Source of the DNA: an uncultured Schlesneria sp.
GTDB lineage: Bacteria > Planctomycetota > Planctomycetia > Planctomycetales > Planctomycetaceae
Length of the DNA stretch: 64,000 bases
Reading direction: 5' to 3'
Assembly: GCA_903871875.1 (NCBI GenBank)
Contig: CAIQIR010000154.1
Coordinates: 20,642 to 84,641 of the forward strand
Shown here: in pieces, positions 1 to 9,119 of the stretch
Position numbering within the stretch: the first letter of the stretch is position 1
Layout of the letters: every line of letters begins with the position of its first letter
The notes under the pieces: model-generated
Databases searched by the model: none
What the model was told of the DNA's origin: nothing
Seen by the model: only the letters and a program-made list of their open reading frames with translations
Position numbers and translations under genes: made by a program

Positions 1-96
1 CTCGCCAAGATTCACGAACAGGGTTCGGAAAGCCTCACCGATCGCGAACGCTCAATTCTTCAACGAGCCAGCGAACAGGCCAAAGACCGTCGTTAG
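1..96 (+). CDS. C-terminal tail of a rhomboid-like protein (partial)
   Basis: The first 96 bases are open in frame 1 and end in TAG at 94-96, so the upstream gene runs into the window. The 31 visible residues contain LAKIHEQGSESLTDRERSIL and then a charged stretch ending in DRR. From memory this resembles the short C-terminal tail (KIHEQG..SLT..ER..L..AS) of planctomycete rhomboid intramembrane serine proteases. The catalytic membrane domain lies outside the window, so the function is inferred from the tail only. It converges with the RidA gene on the other strand, 49 bases away. Confidence 0.5.
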   Translation, partial: LAKIHEQGSESLTDRERSILQRASEQAKDRR

Positions 97-145
97 ACAC
101 TTCTTTTCGATCGATATTCTCGCCGTCTACGATCGGAAATCGCAG

Positions 146-583
146 TCATTTCACTTCAAAAATGGCTTCGACTTCGACAGCTGCGTTCGTCGGAAGCTGG
201 GCAAATCCCAAGGCGCTGCGGGCGTGATAGCCATCTGTGGTCTTGCCGTAAATCTCGTGCAACAGGTCAGACGCACCATTGATCACCAGATGCTGTTCGT
301 GAAATTCCAATGTCGAATTCACACACCCCAGCAGCTTGATAACTCGCAATCCGTTCAGCGTCCCATGAGACGCATGGACAGAACGCAAGATCTTTACCAC
401 ACAATCACGGGCCGCCTGATATGCATCTTCGACGGAAACACCCCCTCCCACTTTTCCCTTCAGATCGCTCACGTGGCCTGACGTAAAAAGCAGATTCCCC
501 GTGCGAATACACAGGTTCAAATAGCCTGGCTGCTGGGGGGGAAAGGTCAGGCCAAGCTTCTCGGCGGTTTCTTGCGGTGTCAT
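146..583 (-). CDS. RidA/YjgF/YER057c family protein
   Basis: A 145-residue protein of the Rid superfamily, trimeric cytosolic proteins. The archetype RidA hydrolyses reactive enamine/imine intermediates from pyridoxal-phosphate enzymes; other subfamilies have unclear roles. It shows the family layout: N-terminal TSGHVS motif (about residues 34-39), a central helix with AYQAARDCVVKIL, and a C-terminal half with HARSALGFAQLP and VEVEAIFEV. The arginine in YHARSALG matches the position of the substrate-binding Arg of RidA. At 145 residues it is longer than RidA (about 128) and closer to the subgroup whose members begin with a PxxxA-type helix. No operon partner is evident: the next minus-strand gene upstream (SMP-30) ends 93 bases away. 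Confidence 0.85.
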   Translation of the reverse strand: MTPQETAEKLGLTFPPQQPGYLNLCIRTGNLLFTSGHVSDLKGKVGGGVSVEDAYQAARDCVVKILRSVHASHGTLNGLRVIKLLGCVNSTLEFHEQHLVINGASDLLHEIYGKTTDGYHARSALGFAQLPTNAAVEVEAIFEVK

Positions 584-676
584 TACTCAGATTCGTCCCA
601 AAGAAAAAGTGAAGTTCAGGATTGTCGATTGATTCGCGATTGTCATCGTTCTGGTGCAGTCCGTGTCGCTCAAACC

Positions 677-1561
677 CTATTTCGCAGAGGGCCATCGCGT
701 CCAAGCCAATCCAGGTTTGTCCACACGAAACTGGACCAGACGAGTGTGCTCCACTTCGGTGACATAGGCGGTTCTGCCGTCAGGTCCGCCAAAACAAATG
801 TTGCTGGGCTGCTTGCCAAGTACATTAATTTCACGCAACTCGCGACCATCGGGCGTCAAGACGACGACGGTCCCCTTGCCGTAACGAGTGATATACAGAT
901 TGCCGTCGACATCGCAACGCATGCCATCAAAACCAAAGTCGGGAAATTTCTTCAATAACCGCTTTTCCCCCAACGTTCCATCCGCTCGAATCGGGAATGT
1001 CCAGACGTTACGCTGCGCCGATTCGTTGACATAAAGCGTCTTACCATCCGGGCTCACGTCGATGCCGTTGGTCGTCCCCATGTCAGAGGCCACTTTCTGG
1101 ATCTGTCCCGACGTGTCGATCTTCCACAGCTGACCGGTGCTTTCCTTCCAATTGGGGTCGCTGGCATAAAGCGTCCCATTCGGTGCGATGGCCAGATCGT
1201 TGGGCTGATTCATGTCGTCGTGATGGGCAAAAACTTCGATTTTGCGAGTCTTCATCTCGATCCGCAAGACGTTGTGTCCTGTATAGTCGGCAACATACAT
1301 GCGGCCTTGGGGATCAAACACGATGCCGTTGCCGACGCTGTCACCGGGCAACGTGACAAACACCTCCGCCTGACCGCGCGGTGAAACCTTGCCGATCGTC
1401 TGCTGCTTTTCAAAATTCACTGCGTAGATGTTACCGTCTCGATCGCATTGAGGCCCTTCGATGCCCGGCGTGAATTGCATCGGTTCCGTCAGCGGAGTCG
1501 CAACAAACAAGGGCTCGTTGGCTTGGCTGGCAAGAATCATCGCCAAAACAAGATTCAGCAT
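677..1561 (-). CDS. SMP-30/gluconolactonase-like secreted beta-propeller
   Basis: A 294-residue SMP-30/LRE-type six-bladed beta-propeller. These enzymes hydrolyse sugar lactones or related esters using a bound divalent metal. Repeated blade motifs are visible: CDRDGNIYAVN, FDPQGRMYVADY, IAPNGTLYASD, VSPDGKTLYVNES, CDVDGNLYITRY. The NGIDVSPDGKTLYVNES stretch carries the Asn and Asp positions that bind metal in gluconolactonases. The frame is open further upstream, into the PBP2 gene, but the ATG at 1561 is preferred because it gives a short hydrophobic leader (MLNLVLAMILASQA) and clears the PBP2 stop by 82 bases. It may be cotranscribed with the mre/PBP2 genes upstream, but no functional link to cell shape is obvious. 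The substrate is unknown. Confidence 0.8.
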   Translation of the reverse strand: MLNLVLAMILASQANEPLFVATPLTEPMQFTPGIEGPQCDRDGNIYAVNFEKQQTIGKVSPRGQAEVFVTLPGDSVGNGIVFDPQGRMYVADYTGHNVLRIEMKTRKIEVFAHHDDMNQPNDLAIAPNGTLYASDPNWKESTGQLWKIDTSGQIQKVASDMGTTNGIDVSPDGKTLYVNESAQRNVWTFPIRADGTLGEKRLLKKFPDFGFDGMRCDVDGNLYITRYGKGTVVVLTPDGRELREINVLGKQPSNICFGGPDGRTAYVTEVEHTRLVQFRVDKPGLAWTRWPSAK

Positions 1562-1643
1562 GAGGGAAGGCTCCAGGTGTTCAAATCGAAGATCGCTGGC
1601 CATATCCTGTCGTTGGCGCTCGTCGATCGTCAACCCGAGAGGA

Positions 1644-3929
1644 TTAGTCTTCCGCTTGCCCCGCTCGCTGCGGGCGAGCGTCAACCATTTCGGCTTTCTT
1701 GGTGATCAGATCCATTTCGATCAACGCTTTGACAAACTTGTGAGCGACTGGCCCGGCGACTTTGCCGCCGCTACCCCCATTTTGCAGCACGACCACAAAC
1801 GCAATTCGCGGTTGTTCGGCCGGAACATATCCGGCAAACCACGCATGGTCGACCCCATTGTTCTCCGCCGTGCCCGTCTTACCCGCGATGGTCACTTCTT
1901 TCATGCGAATCGTCTTATATCCCGTTCCGTGAGAATCATGCACGACCATTGTCAGTCCTAACCTGACATGATCCAGCGTGGACCGATGCAATCCAGCTAT
2001 CGGCTGGGCTTCAGGTTGAGAATACGATTCGTGACCGGTATCGGATTCCTGCATCGAACCAGCCCCTGAATGAGCCGCGAGACGAGGTGTTACGAGGTAG
2101 CCGTTATTGGCCACGGCTGCCATCATCCGCACCATTTGGAGTGGTGTCACCAACAATTCCGCCTGCCCAATTGCCAAGCCAAGTGTATCTCCTGGTCTCC
2201 AGGATTGCCGCCGTGTCCCGTTAGCTGGCGAGGAATCAGGCGACGGCAGGTGCCCCGCCGATTCGGACGGCAGATCGATCCCGGTCGGTTGGCCAATCCC
2301 AAATTGAGTGGACCAATTGACGAGCGCTTGTGGCCCCATACGTCTGGCTGCCGCGAAGAAATAGACGTTACATGAACGACACAGCGCATCCGCCAACGTC
2401 ACGTCGCCGTGTCCGACATGTTGGTGGCGATAGGGCAGACAGCGCAATCTGTCAGGTCGATCGAGGTATCCCTGACAGTAGAACGAGGCATCGGGATGGA
2501 TCGCGCCGCTTTCCACTGCCGCAATGGCCGAAATGACTTTAAACACCGAGCCTGGTGGCAAGGCCATCTTCGTCACACGTGAAAGCATCGGACTGCGGGG
2601 ATCTGACATCACATCGTCCCAGCCTTTCGCATCTGCTGACACCAGAAGATTCGCATCAATTCGCGGTCCCGATGCAGCGGCAATAATCGCACCAGTGTGA
2701 ATATCCATCGCGAGCAAACACCCACCCTGCGGACAGGTTGGCTCGGAATAACGATCATGATTGGCCTCGGGGTCAACCGTTCCTGTCACGGTAACTTGAT
2801 TCAAAGCTTCATCGATCAATCGTTCCGACTGTTGCTGAAGTTCTGCGTCGAGAGTCAGATTAAGATCGTGACCATGCCTGGGGTCCTGCGTCACACGTGT
2901 TTCGATAATTTCGCCGCGTCGGTTCTTCACGACCAGACGTTGACCACGAACACCTTTCAGTAACGCGTCGTAGTTCTGTTCCAGGCCGCCTTGTCCGCAG
3001 GGATCCCCAACTCGGTAATCTTGCGGATCGCCATCAGGAAACAACTTGCGGCGTTCCTGCAATTGTTCTTCCGTCAATGGTTTGCGAAATCCGATCAGGT
3101 GCGACGCCAATTCGCCTCGCGGATAAGTCCGTCGTGTTCGTACCAGTACGCGGGTGTAGGGATATCTCTCGCGATGGGCTTCGAGTTCATCTTTGATATC
3201 CGCACTCACATTGGTGATCACCGTGTGGTAGTCAAGTTCCTCAGAGATCAGACGGGGAGCGGGTCGCTTGCGTGGCCTCTCCAGTTGGCGTTGGATACGC
3301 TGCCACATGGCAATCCAGGCGGAACTCTCTTGCTGGACGTTAGCTTCCGCAATTTCCTCTTCTTCGGCTTGACGTTTGATATGTCGACGGTGCACCGATT
3401 CCTTGATCAACTCGACGCGTACCTGTTCTTTCCGTCGAGCTTCCAGGACTTCCTCCAGCGACCGATCCGTCAACTTGGCAAGTCTCGCCCACAGCCGATC
3501 GTTCTCGCTGATGACTTTTTGCTTTTCCGCGGCCAGTTTTATTTTGTCTCGTCGATCACTTTTACTCAGACGGGGCTTCGCCTTCGCCGTAATCCATGCG
3601 TCATCAGGCGGATCTTGAATCGCCGGATAGTGGACAGCGATATCAAATTGCTGAGAATTGTCGGCGAGCACGCTGCCGCCAGCGGCCAGAATGCGCCCGT
3701 CGCGAGCGGGAATCACTTCTATGGTTTCACTTGTCAGCGAAAATGCCGACGCAAAATCATCCTGCAGACTCAGCTGCAACTGAGCGACCCGACCACAGAT
3801 CACAAGCACCGGCACCAACATCCCAATCCACAACAGCACAAGTCGAAATTGCGGATTCCGATCCACGTCCCACCCCGGTTCAGAGGCGGCATTTTCGTTG
3901 AGCCAAGGTGAAATGGGACGATTGAACAT
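1644..3929 (-). CDS. mrdA: Penicillin-binding protein 2 (peptidoglycan transpeptidase)
   Basis: A 761-residue class B PBP, the transpeptidase that crosslinks peptidoglycan during elongation with RodA and MreBCD. An N-terminal membrane anchor (LVLLWIGMLVPVLVICGRVA) is followed by the dimerisation domain (EVIPARDGRILA; YPRGELASHLIGF) and the transpeptidase domain. All three catalytic motifs are present: SxxK as SVFK within LPPGSVFKVI, SxN as SCN within RSCNVYFF, and KTG within AGKTGTAE. Between the anchor and the pedestal lies a Lys/Arg/Glu-rich, helix-forming segment (about residues 120-230) longer than in E. coli PBP2 (633 residues), which accounts for much of the extra length. ATG 3929 is chosen over an upstream in-frame start because it puts the anchor close to the N-terminus. 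It is last in mreB-mreC-mreD-mrdA; no rodA is in the window. Confidence 0.92.
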   Translation of the reverse strand: MFNRPISPWLNENAASEPGWDVDRNPQFRLVLLWIGMLVPVLVICGRVAQLQLSLQDDFASAFSLTSETIEVIPARDGRILAAGGSVLADNSQQFDIAVHYPAIQDPPDDAWITAKAKPRLSKSDRRDKIKLAAEKQKVISENDRLWARLAKLTDRSLEEVLEARRKEQVRVELIKESVHRRHIKRQAEEEEIAEANVQQESSAWIAMWQRIQRQLERPRKRPAPRLISEELDYHTVITNVSADIKDELEAHRERYPYTRVLVRTRRTYPRGELASHLIGFRKPLTEEQLQERRKLFPDGDPQDYRVGDPCGQGGLEQNYDALLKGVRGQRLVVKNRRGEIIETRVTQDPRHGHDLNLTLDAELQQQSERLIDEALNQVTVTGTVDPEANHDRYSEPTCPQGGCLLAMDIHTGAIIAAASGPRIDANLLVSADAKGWDDVMSDPRSPMLSRVTKMALPPGSVFKVISAIAAVESGAIHPDASFYCQGYLDRPDRLRCLPYRHQHVGHGDVTLADALCRSCNVYFFAAARRMGPQALVNWSTQFGIGQPTGIDLPSESAGHLPSPDSSPANGTRRQSWRPGDTLGLAIGQAELLVTPLQMVRMMAAVANNGYLVTPRLAAHSGAGSMQESDTGHESYSQPEAQPIAGLHRSTLDHVRLGLTMVVHDSHGTGYKTIRMKEVTIAGKTGTAENNGVDHAWFAGYVPAEQPRIAFVVVLQNGGSGGKVAGPVAHKFVKALIEMDLITKKAEMVDARPQRAGQAED

Positions 3930-4035
3930 GATTCGAGTCGAACTCGTGTGATGACAGGGTCGGGGGGATTCTCGCAGAGCGAGAGGACTACCTGGAAAAA
4001 AACATCGACCTGTACTCAATCAACATCGGCAAAGT

Positions 4036-4578
4036 TCATTCTCCTGTCAGCATGGACCAGTGATTCGCCAAGGGCACCGACGAGTATCGGGAGGGGCTGA
4101 TCACGTTGATCACCAGTCGGCCGATAATCAGAACACTGACCGCAATCCCGCCTGTGGAGACTCCTTCGATTAACGCCCGCACCAGCAGCTGTTCAAAATC
4201 GACTGGCCGATGATTGAGAAATCCATGGGCAATCGCCGCCCCGCCGCGCCACAGAAAGGTTCCCACCAGGACATACATCACCGTCCCTACCAAACCGGGT
4301 GACCGGCCATCCGTTCGCAAAGCCAGCAAGCTACTTGCCACAATTGTTGCGACAACCAGGTTGACCCCGATTTTTTCTCCCGACAAACAGTCGACTCCTA
4401 ATCCCCAAAGCCCCGCCCAGCAAAGGCTCGACGCTCCCTTGATCAACAAGGCACACGCGACCAGCCCCAATCCCGGCAGCCATGGTTGAAGTCCGAGAAC
4501 TTGCAGATCTGTTCCCAAGCCAGATTGAATGACCAGGGAGGTATAGACCAAAGCCGCAATGATCAGCTGGCGGAACAT
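4036..4578 (-). CDS. mreD: Rod shape-determining protein MreD
   Basis: A 180-residue, very hydrophobic protein with about five predicted membrane segments, in the size range of MreD (160-180). MreD is an integral membrane partner of MreC that regulates the elongation machinery. Sequence conservation is low in this family, so identification rests on size, topology and position between mreC and mrdA. The stop of mreC and the start of mreD overlap as TAATG (4580 to 4576 on the minus strand), which indicates translational coupling. The gap to mrdA is about 106 bases. Confidence 0.85.
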   Translation of the reverse strand: MFRQLIIAALVYTSLVIQSGLGTDLQVLGLQPWLPGLGLVACALLIKGASSLCWAGLWGLGVDCLSGEKIGVNLVVATIVASSLLALRTDGRSPGLVGTVMYVLVGTFLWRGGAAIAHGFLNHRPVDFEQLLVRALIEGVSTGGIAVSVLIIGRLVINVISPSRYSSVPLANHWSMLTGE

Positions 4579-5546
4579 TATTTCACCGCCAATCGTTCCG
4601 GATTAACGGCCGTACGCAGGACTTGCACCTTCGTCAGGCGCGTCGGCAGCGGGGCAGGCTTGACGATGACCGTCCATTCGCGATCGTCTGGCCCCAACGT
4701 GGCTTCCACCACCTGACCATAATAGAGCGGTGTCGGCAATATGCCATCACGTTCGGCCGTGTAAACGGCATCATGAACATGGACCGAGCTTTCAGCAGGA
4801 ATGCCTTCCAGCTTGCACATTGGCCCTCCTTGACCCTTAAGAATTCCACGAGCTTCACCGAAGACGAATAGCCCGTCGGAGGTCTCTCGAATCAGTTGGG
4901 CTCGTCCTGCATAATCCGCGTCGGTGACCAACTGGATCGTACTCGTCCATCTTCCAACATATTCCACCTTGCCAATCACACAACGTCCCAGCAATAACGC
5001 ATCCTCCGTCGAAATCTGGGCATCTTCTCCGAAATCGATCAATGACCTGGGGGACTTGCGAGCCGACAAAATCAACTCGTTCTCGCGCAATCCATTCTTC
5101 GCTCCCTGATCGAGCAACTTTCCAGTCCGCCACTTATCGGCCAAAGTGTCACCCAGAACGGCCACTTCCACTAGCGACGGTACGATCAGTCGTTCCGATT
5201 TCAACATCGCACGTGAAATCTCTTGTTCCGGCAATTGTCGTTCGGATTGCTCGGCCAATCTGACTTGTAGTTGACGGATTCGTTCTTGCGCGATGGCCAA
5301 CGCATCGGCCAGTTCGGCCACGTCGCGATTGTCCGCCGGACGCCCGCCAACCGAATGAGCCTCGTCCACATTGCCATCCAGACGATTCCCGATCGTTTTC
5401 TGACTCAGTCGAACCAGATTCAGACCGGGATGGAGCAAATCGTTGATGGTCCCTCGGACTCGATCGGCGACTGCGGGGGGCCCCAAGTACAGACCCACCC
5501 CCAGCAATACGAGACAACAGGCCGCTAGTAGGGATTGAGATGTCAT
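4578..5546 (-). CDS. mreC: Rod shape-determining protein MreC
   Basis: A 322-residue bitopic protein: an N-terminal membrane segment (LLAACCLVLLGVGLYLG), a coiled coil (ADNRDVAELADALAIAQERI and on), and the MreC beta-barrel domain. The barrel shows VEVAVLGDTLADKW, a GAKNGLRENELIL motif (the G..G...D/N..V core of MreC) and CVIGKVEYVGRWTSTIQLVTD. It forms the periplasmic scaffold that activates PBP2. The ATG at 5546 lies 4 bases from the mreB stop; a longer upstream open frame would run inside mreB and is not needed. The mreD start overlaps its stop, so the two genes are very likely translated together. Confidence 0.92.
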   Translation of the reverse strand: MTSQSLLAACCLVLLGVGLYLGPPAVADRVRGTINDLLHPGLNLVRLSQKTIGNRLDGNVDEAHSVGGRPADNRDVAELADALAIAQERIRQLQVRLAEQSERQLPEQEISRAMLKSERLIVPSLVEVAVLGDTLADKWRTGKLLDQGAKNGLRENELILSARKSPRSLIDFGEDAQISTEDALLLGRCVIGKVEYVGRWTSTIQLVTDADYAGRAQLIRETSDGLFVFGEARGILKGQGGPMCKLEGIPAESSVHVHDAVYTAERDGILPTPLYYGQVVEATLGPDDREWTVIVKPAPLPTRLTKVQVLRTAVNPERLAVK

Positions 5547-5550
5547 TTTC

Positions 5551-6600
5551 TTACAGGTTTCGATTGTTCGTTTCGAGGCTGTCCTTCCATTGCGCCAGGT
5601 GCTCGATGCAAATCGCCGCACCCCGCACGACGGTTCGCAGTGGATCTTTCGCGACGCGGACCGGAATTCCCAATTGCTCTTGAAAGAACAGCGGCAATCC
5701 TGGCAACAGCGCACCGCCACCGGAAAGGACCATGCCCGTATCTGAAAGATCCGCAACCAATTCCGGATCACATTGCTCGATCACGCTCTTTACACAGTTC
5801 AGGATTTTTTCCAGCGGGCCTCGTAAGGCTTCGCGAACTTGTTCACTGGTCACCGTCGCTTTGCGTGGAACGCCGCTGACGATATCGAGCCCCCGAACTT
5901 CGCTTGCCTGTTCTTGATCGAGCGGATAGGCACAGCCGATTTTGATTTTGAGTTGTTCGGCCGTCTGATCACCGATTCGCAATGCGAAGTGCTGTCGCAT
6001 GTATTCCACAATCGCTTGATCGATTTCGTCTCCCGCAACCCGTAACGATTTGCTGGAAACAATTTCAGCCAGGCTCAAGACGGCAACTTCCGTCGTACCG
6101 CCGCCGATGTCGCAAATCATACTGGCCAGCGGTTCCGAGATCGGTAAGCCGGCTCCAATACTCGCCGCCTTTGATTCGCTGATCAGATAAACACGACCGG
6201 CGCCGGCTCGTTCAGCACTATTGAAAACGGCTCGTTTTTCCACGTTCGTAATACCGCCGGGCACGGCGATGACAACATTCGGCTTAAAACCGGGAGTCGT
6301 GCGAGCAGCCTTCTGAATGAAGTAGCGCAGCATTGCTTCGCACAACTCGAAATCGGTAATCACACCGTCTCGAATCGGACGGACTGCCGTAATGGAATCA
6401 GGGGTTCGGCCAAGCATCTGCTTCGCCAGTTTTCCGACCGCTGTCCCACGTCCCAGAATTTTTCGACTGCCATGCTGCAGGGCGACCACAGACGGCTCGT
6501 CAAGCACCACACCTTCGCCACGAATGGCCACGAGCGTATTCGCCGTGCCCAAATCAATGGCCAGGTCGGGACTTAACCAACGTCTCAGACGATTCAGCAT
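5551..6600 (-). CDS. mreB: Rod shape-determining protein MreB (bacterial actin)
   Basis: A 349-residue actin-like ATPase, matching the E. coli length (347). Phosphate-1 loop DLAIDLGTANTLV, the PVRP-like segment AVRPIRDGVITDFE, phosphate-2 loop ICDIGGGTTEVAV, and adenosine motif MVLSGGGALLPGL are all intact. It polymerises under the inner membrane and directs the elongasome. ATG 6600 (MLNRLRRWLSPD) is chosen because it gives the usual short amphipathic N-terminus; an in-frame start 105 bases upstream would add residues foreign to the family. It is the first gene of mreB-mreC-mreD-mrdA, with a 230-base leader (6601-6830) that probably holds the promoter. Confidence 0.95.
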   Translation of the reverse strand: MLNRLRRWLSPDLAIDLGTANTLVAIRGEGVVLDEPSVVALQHGSRKILGRGTAVGKLAKQMLGRTPDSITAVRPIRDGVITDFELCEAMLRYFIQKAARTTPGFKPNVVIAVPGGITNVEKRAVFNSAERAGAGRVYLISESKAASIGAGLPISEPLASMICDIGGGTTEVAVLSLAEIVSSKSLRVAGDEIDQAIVEYMRQHFALRIGDQTAEQLKIKIGCAYPLDQEQASEVRGLDIVSGVPRKATVTSEQVREALRGPLEKILNCVKSVIEQCDPELVADLSDTGMVLSGGGALLPGLPLFFQEQLGIPVRVAKDPLRTVVRGAAICIEHLAQWKDSLETNNRNL

Positions 6601-6830
6601 CCGTGCATCCGCCTTGTCAACCGCAACGCATCCTCGCACGGGCCAAATCCATTTGGCAATGCCGGCGAGACCGGGAATGTAATCGAGAATCGGCAAATTC
6701 GGCAAGATGCGGTTGAACCCCCGCCTGATTGCCTCGGGACCGGAAGTCTCTTCAGGTCGATCTGCCGCCGTCGAAATGAGTCACGGTTCCGAAATGGGGG
6801 GGCAGCAATCTGCGATGGGGCACCGCGAAT

Positions 6831-7658
6831 TCAATTCCAAATCTTCCACCAACTGCCGGTCCCGGCGGCCGCGGCCGGCACACGGGGTGAGGTTCTCGAC
6901 GGAACCGCCCCATCGGTGGCTGCCGAAGTGATGACTTGGCGTTCCGGCATCAAAACGCAGCTCAAATCCCCACTCTCCCCACCCGTGGTATCAACCAGAA
7001 TTCGCCGCGGGCGAATCACCGCCTCGTCCACTTTCACGTGTCCGGAGACAAGTGTGAACGGACAATCGGCAGGCGGATCTTGACTAACGAACGACTTTTC
7101 ACAGAGCCATTGCGGCCGATTGAGCGAGAAATCCTTCTGCTGCAGAATGCGCAGTTGCAAATCGAAGGGCATGTTGGGATCGAGACCGGCATGAACGAAG
7201 AGCAGTTGCGGATGTTCGACACACCACGGCATGTTCACCAGGAATTCACGGTGCGCAGCAGGAACTTTGGCCGCCAGGTCGGCCAGGTCGCCCGCGGCCG
7301 CGCCGTAGGACTCAAAGGTTGTTTCCGAGTTGTAATGGTCAACCCACCGCTGACTCCAATGGGATCCTTCGCTGCCGGGCAACCACCCCAAAGCCGAACA
7401 CATCGCAAATTCGTGATTGCCCATCACGGCCGTGGTCCGCGGATGCTGATGGGCCAGTTGCAGAATCATCTCGATCACCGATTTGGGATCGGGACCACGG
7501 TCGACAAAATCGCCGATGAAGACGACCCAACGGTGCTGAAAGTCAGGCAATTTGCGAAGTCGGTCGAGAACGGCGGACAGTTTGTCGACTTGACCGTGCA
7601 GGTCGCCAATCACGGCGATCGGCCCGTGAATTTTGGACTTAAGAGAATTCGTTGTCAT
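6831..7658 (-). CDS. PPP-family metallophosphoesterase
   Basis: A 275-residue calcineurin-like phosphoesterase with the three PPP signatures: GDLHG (residues 18-22), GDFVDRG (49-55) and GNHE (80-83), and downstream metal-ligand histidines in FVHAGLD and LVSGHVKVDEA. Family members act on phosphoserine/threonine proteins or on diadenosine tetraphosphate; the protein is near the length of ApaH (about 280), but the motifs do not decide between the two. It is cytosolic, with no leader. The Pro/Ala-rich C-terminus after about residue 245 is not part of the fold. It lies 30 bases after the TPR lipoprotein, so they are probably cotranscribed; mreB begins 230 bases downstream. Confidence 0.85.
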   Translation of the reverse strand: MTTNSLKSKIHGPIAVIGDLHGQVDKLSAVLDRLRKLPDFQHRWVVFIGDFVDRGPDPKSVIEMILQLAHQHPRTTAVMGNHEFAMCSALGWLPGSEGSHWSQRWVDHYNSETTFESYGAAAGDLADLAAKVPAAHREFLVNMPWCVEHPQLLFVHAGLDPNMPFDLQLRILQQKDFSLNRPQWLCEKSFVSQDPPADCPFTLVSGHVKVDEAVIRPRRILVDTTGGESGDLSCVLMPERQVITSAATDGAVPSRTSPRVPAAAAGTGSWWKIWN

Positions 7659-7688
7659 GCGTGCAGAACCTGTTGAAGTTGACCGAAG

Positions 7689-8966
7689 TCAACGCAATCG
7701 ACTTTCGACATCCGGATCCAGTGCAAGGGCTTGCTGCAGATTGTCTTGGGCTTGCTCTTGCTGCCCTTGCTTGGCCAACGATTTTGATTTGGCATAGTAG
7801 GCATCGGCCACGCTCGCGTCGATCCGGCGTGCACGAGCAAAGTTTTCGATGGCTCGATCGTAATCTCCCAGATCAAGGAAGACATCGCCTAGAATCGAAT
7901 ACGCCTCGGTTTTTGCGGTAATTGCTAATGAGGCTTCGGCGTCAGCTTTGGCTTTGTCCATCGATTTCTGCGACAGGTGAACATTCGCTCTAGCAACTAG
8001 CGCATCCACAAATGTGGGATCCAGCGAAACGGCTCGATTTAAATCGTCCAAAGCCTTTTCCTGTTCGTCAATCTTCATGAAATGTTTGGCGCGTTGCGTC
8101 AGTTCGATGGCGGGGTCTGTCGATGCCGCGATTTCGGCGGTCAACTGATGATATTCCACCAGCCAGACAATTTTTCGATCGTCTGCCACGGCTTTGTCGT
8201 AGGCACCCTGTTTTTGATAAAGATCTCGCCGGTGTTCGTAATACTTGGGATTCAGCGGTTCGATCATCATCGCTTGCGTAAAATCGATTAACGCATTCTC
8301 GAAATCGCCAGCCCGCGCTCGCAGCAAGCCGCGATTGTTATAAGCATTCACATATTCGGGGTTCAGCTGCAATGCGACATTGAAGTCGTCCAGAGCCTGA
8401 CCAATCTGGTCCGATTGAAACTCGGCAAAACCCCGATTGTTATAGGCATCGATGTATTGGTCGTCGATTTCGAGAGCACGGTTGAATTGCTCAATCGCTT
8501 CGGTGAACTTTCCTTGAGCAATGAACAGCAATCCGCGGTTGTTAAAAACGTTCGTGTAGCGAGGCGCCAATTCCAACGCTTTGTCGAAATCCTGCAACGC
8601 GGCTTGAAACTGCTGTAAACCTAACCGAATGAATCCGCGATTGTTGAACAGATTCGCATCCCGATCACTCAGCGAAATTGCCTGGTCGAGATCAGCCAGG
8701 GCATCGTTGTGATGCCCCAATCGATGGTGTGCGGTGGCACGCAGAGAGTAAAGGCTTTCGTCGCGAGGAGTTTTCTCAATCAGCATCGACAACAGTTCAA
8801 TTGCTGACGTCAATTCACCTCGATCGAAGAGTAATTCCACTTCCGCAGGGACCACAACGGCTTTTGGCTTCGTCGCTTCCGCAGTCACCGTCGGAATGGG
8901 AGTACCACCACAACCGACCAACCATCCCAACAACAGAACCCATGCTACGCGTTGCATGTCTGGCAT
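7689..8966 (-). CDS. TPR-repeat lipoprotein
   Basis: A 425-residue lipoprotein made almost entirely of tetratricopeptide repeats. The leader RVAWVLLLGWLVGC ends in a lipobox (LVGC), so the protein should be lipid-anchored. About ten TPR units follow; the central ones are very regular, each with a NNRGF or NNRGL turn, an alanine/aspartate-rich helix and LDPxYVNAYN-type junctions spaced 34 residues apart. TPR arrays are protein-binding scaffolds; no partner can be read from the sequence. An ATG nine bases downstream (MQRVAW) is an equally possible start. The downstream phosphatase is 30 bases away. Confidence 0.85.
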   Translation of the reverse strand: MPDMQRVAWVLLLGWLVGCGGTPIPTVTAEATKPKAVVVPAEVELLFDRGELTSAIELLSMLIEKTPRDESLYSLRATAHHRLGHHNDALADLDQAISLSDRDANLFNNRGFIRLGLQQFQAALQDFDKALELAPRYTNVFNNRGLLFIAQGKFTEAIEQFNRALEIDDQYIDAYNNRGFAEFQSDQIGQALDDFNVALQLNPEYVNAYNNRGLLRARAGDFENALIDFTQAMMIEPLNPKYYEHRRDLYQKQGAYDKAVADDRKIVWLVEYHQLTAEIAASTDPAIELTQRAKHFMKIDEQEKALDDLNRAVSLDPTFVDALVARANVHLSQKSMDKAKADAEASLAITAKTEAYSILGDVFLDLGDYDRAIENFARARRIDASVADAYYAKSKSLAKQGQQEQAQDNLQQALALDPDVESRLR

Positions 8967-9119
8967 CTCCTCGCCGCAGACGATCCATCAAAACGATTCG
9001 AGGGGCTTTTAAACAGGAGATCCGATTCGGTCAATCCCGACTTTGCGCGCAACTCATCTGTAAGACGGCCCTTGGGGCAACAAACCGGATGTCGTAGCGT
9101 CGTGGCACTACGATTGAAT

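Noticed and set aside
509..530. tRNA-like caggttcaaatagcctgg
   Set aside because: Within the RidA coding sequence; no acceptor or anticodon stems around it.
2991..3911. 306-codon plus-strand frame
   Set aside because: Lies opposite the PBP2 coding sequence, which has all catalytic motifs; the plus-strand translation has no conserved features.
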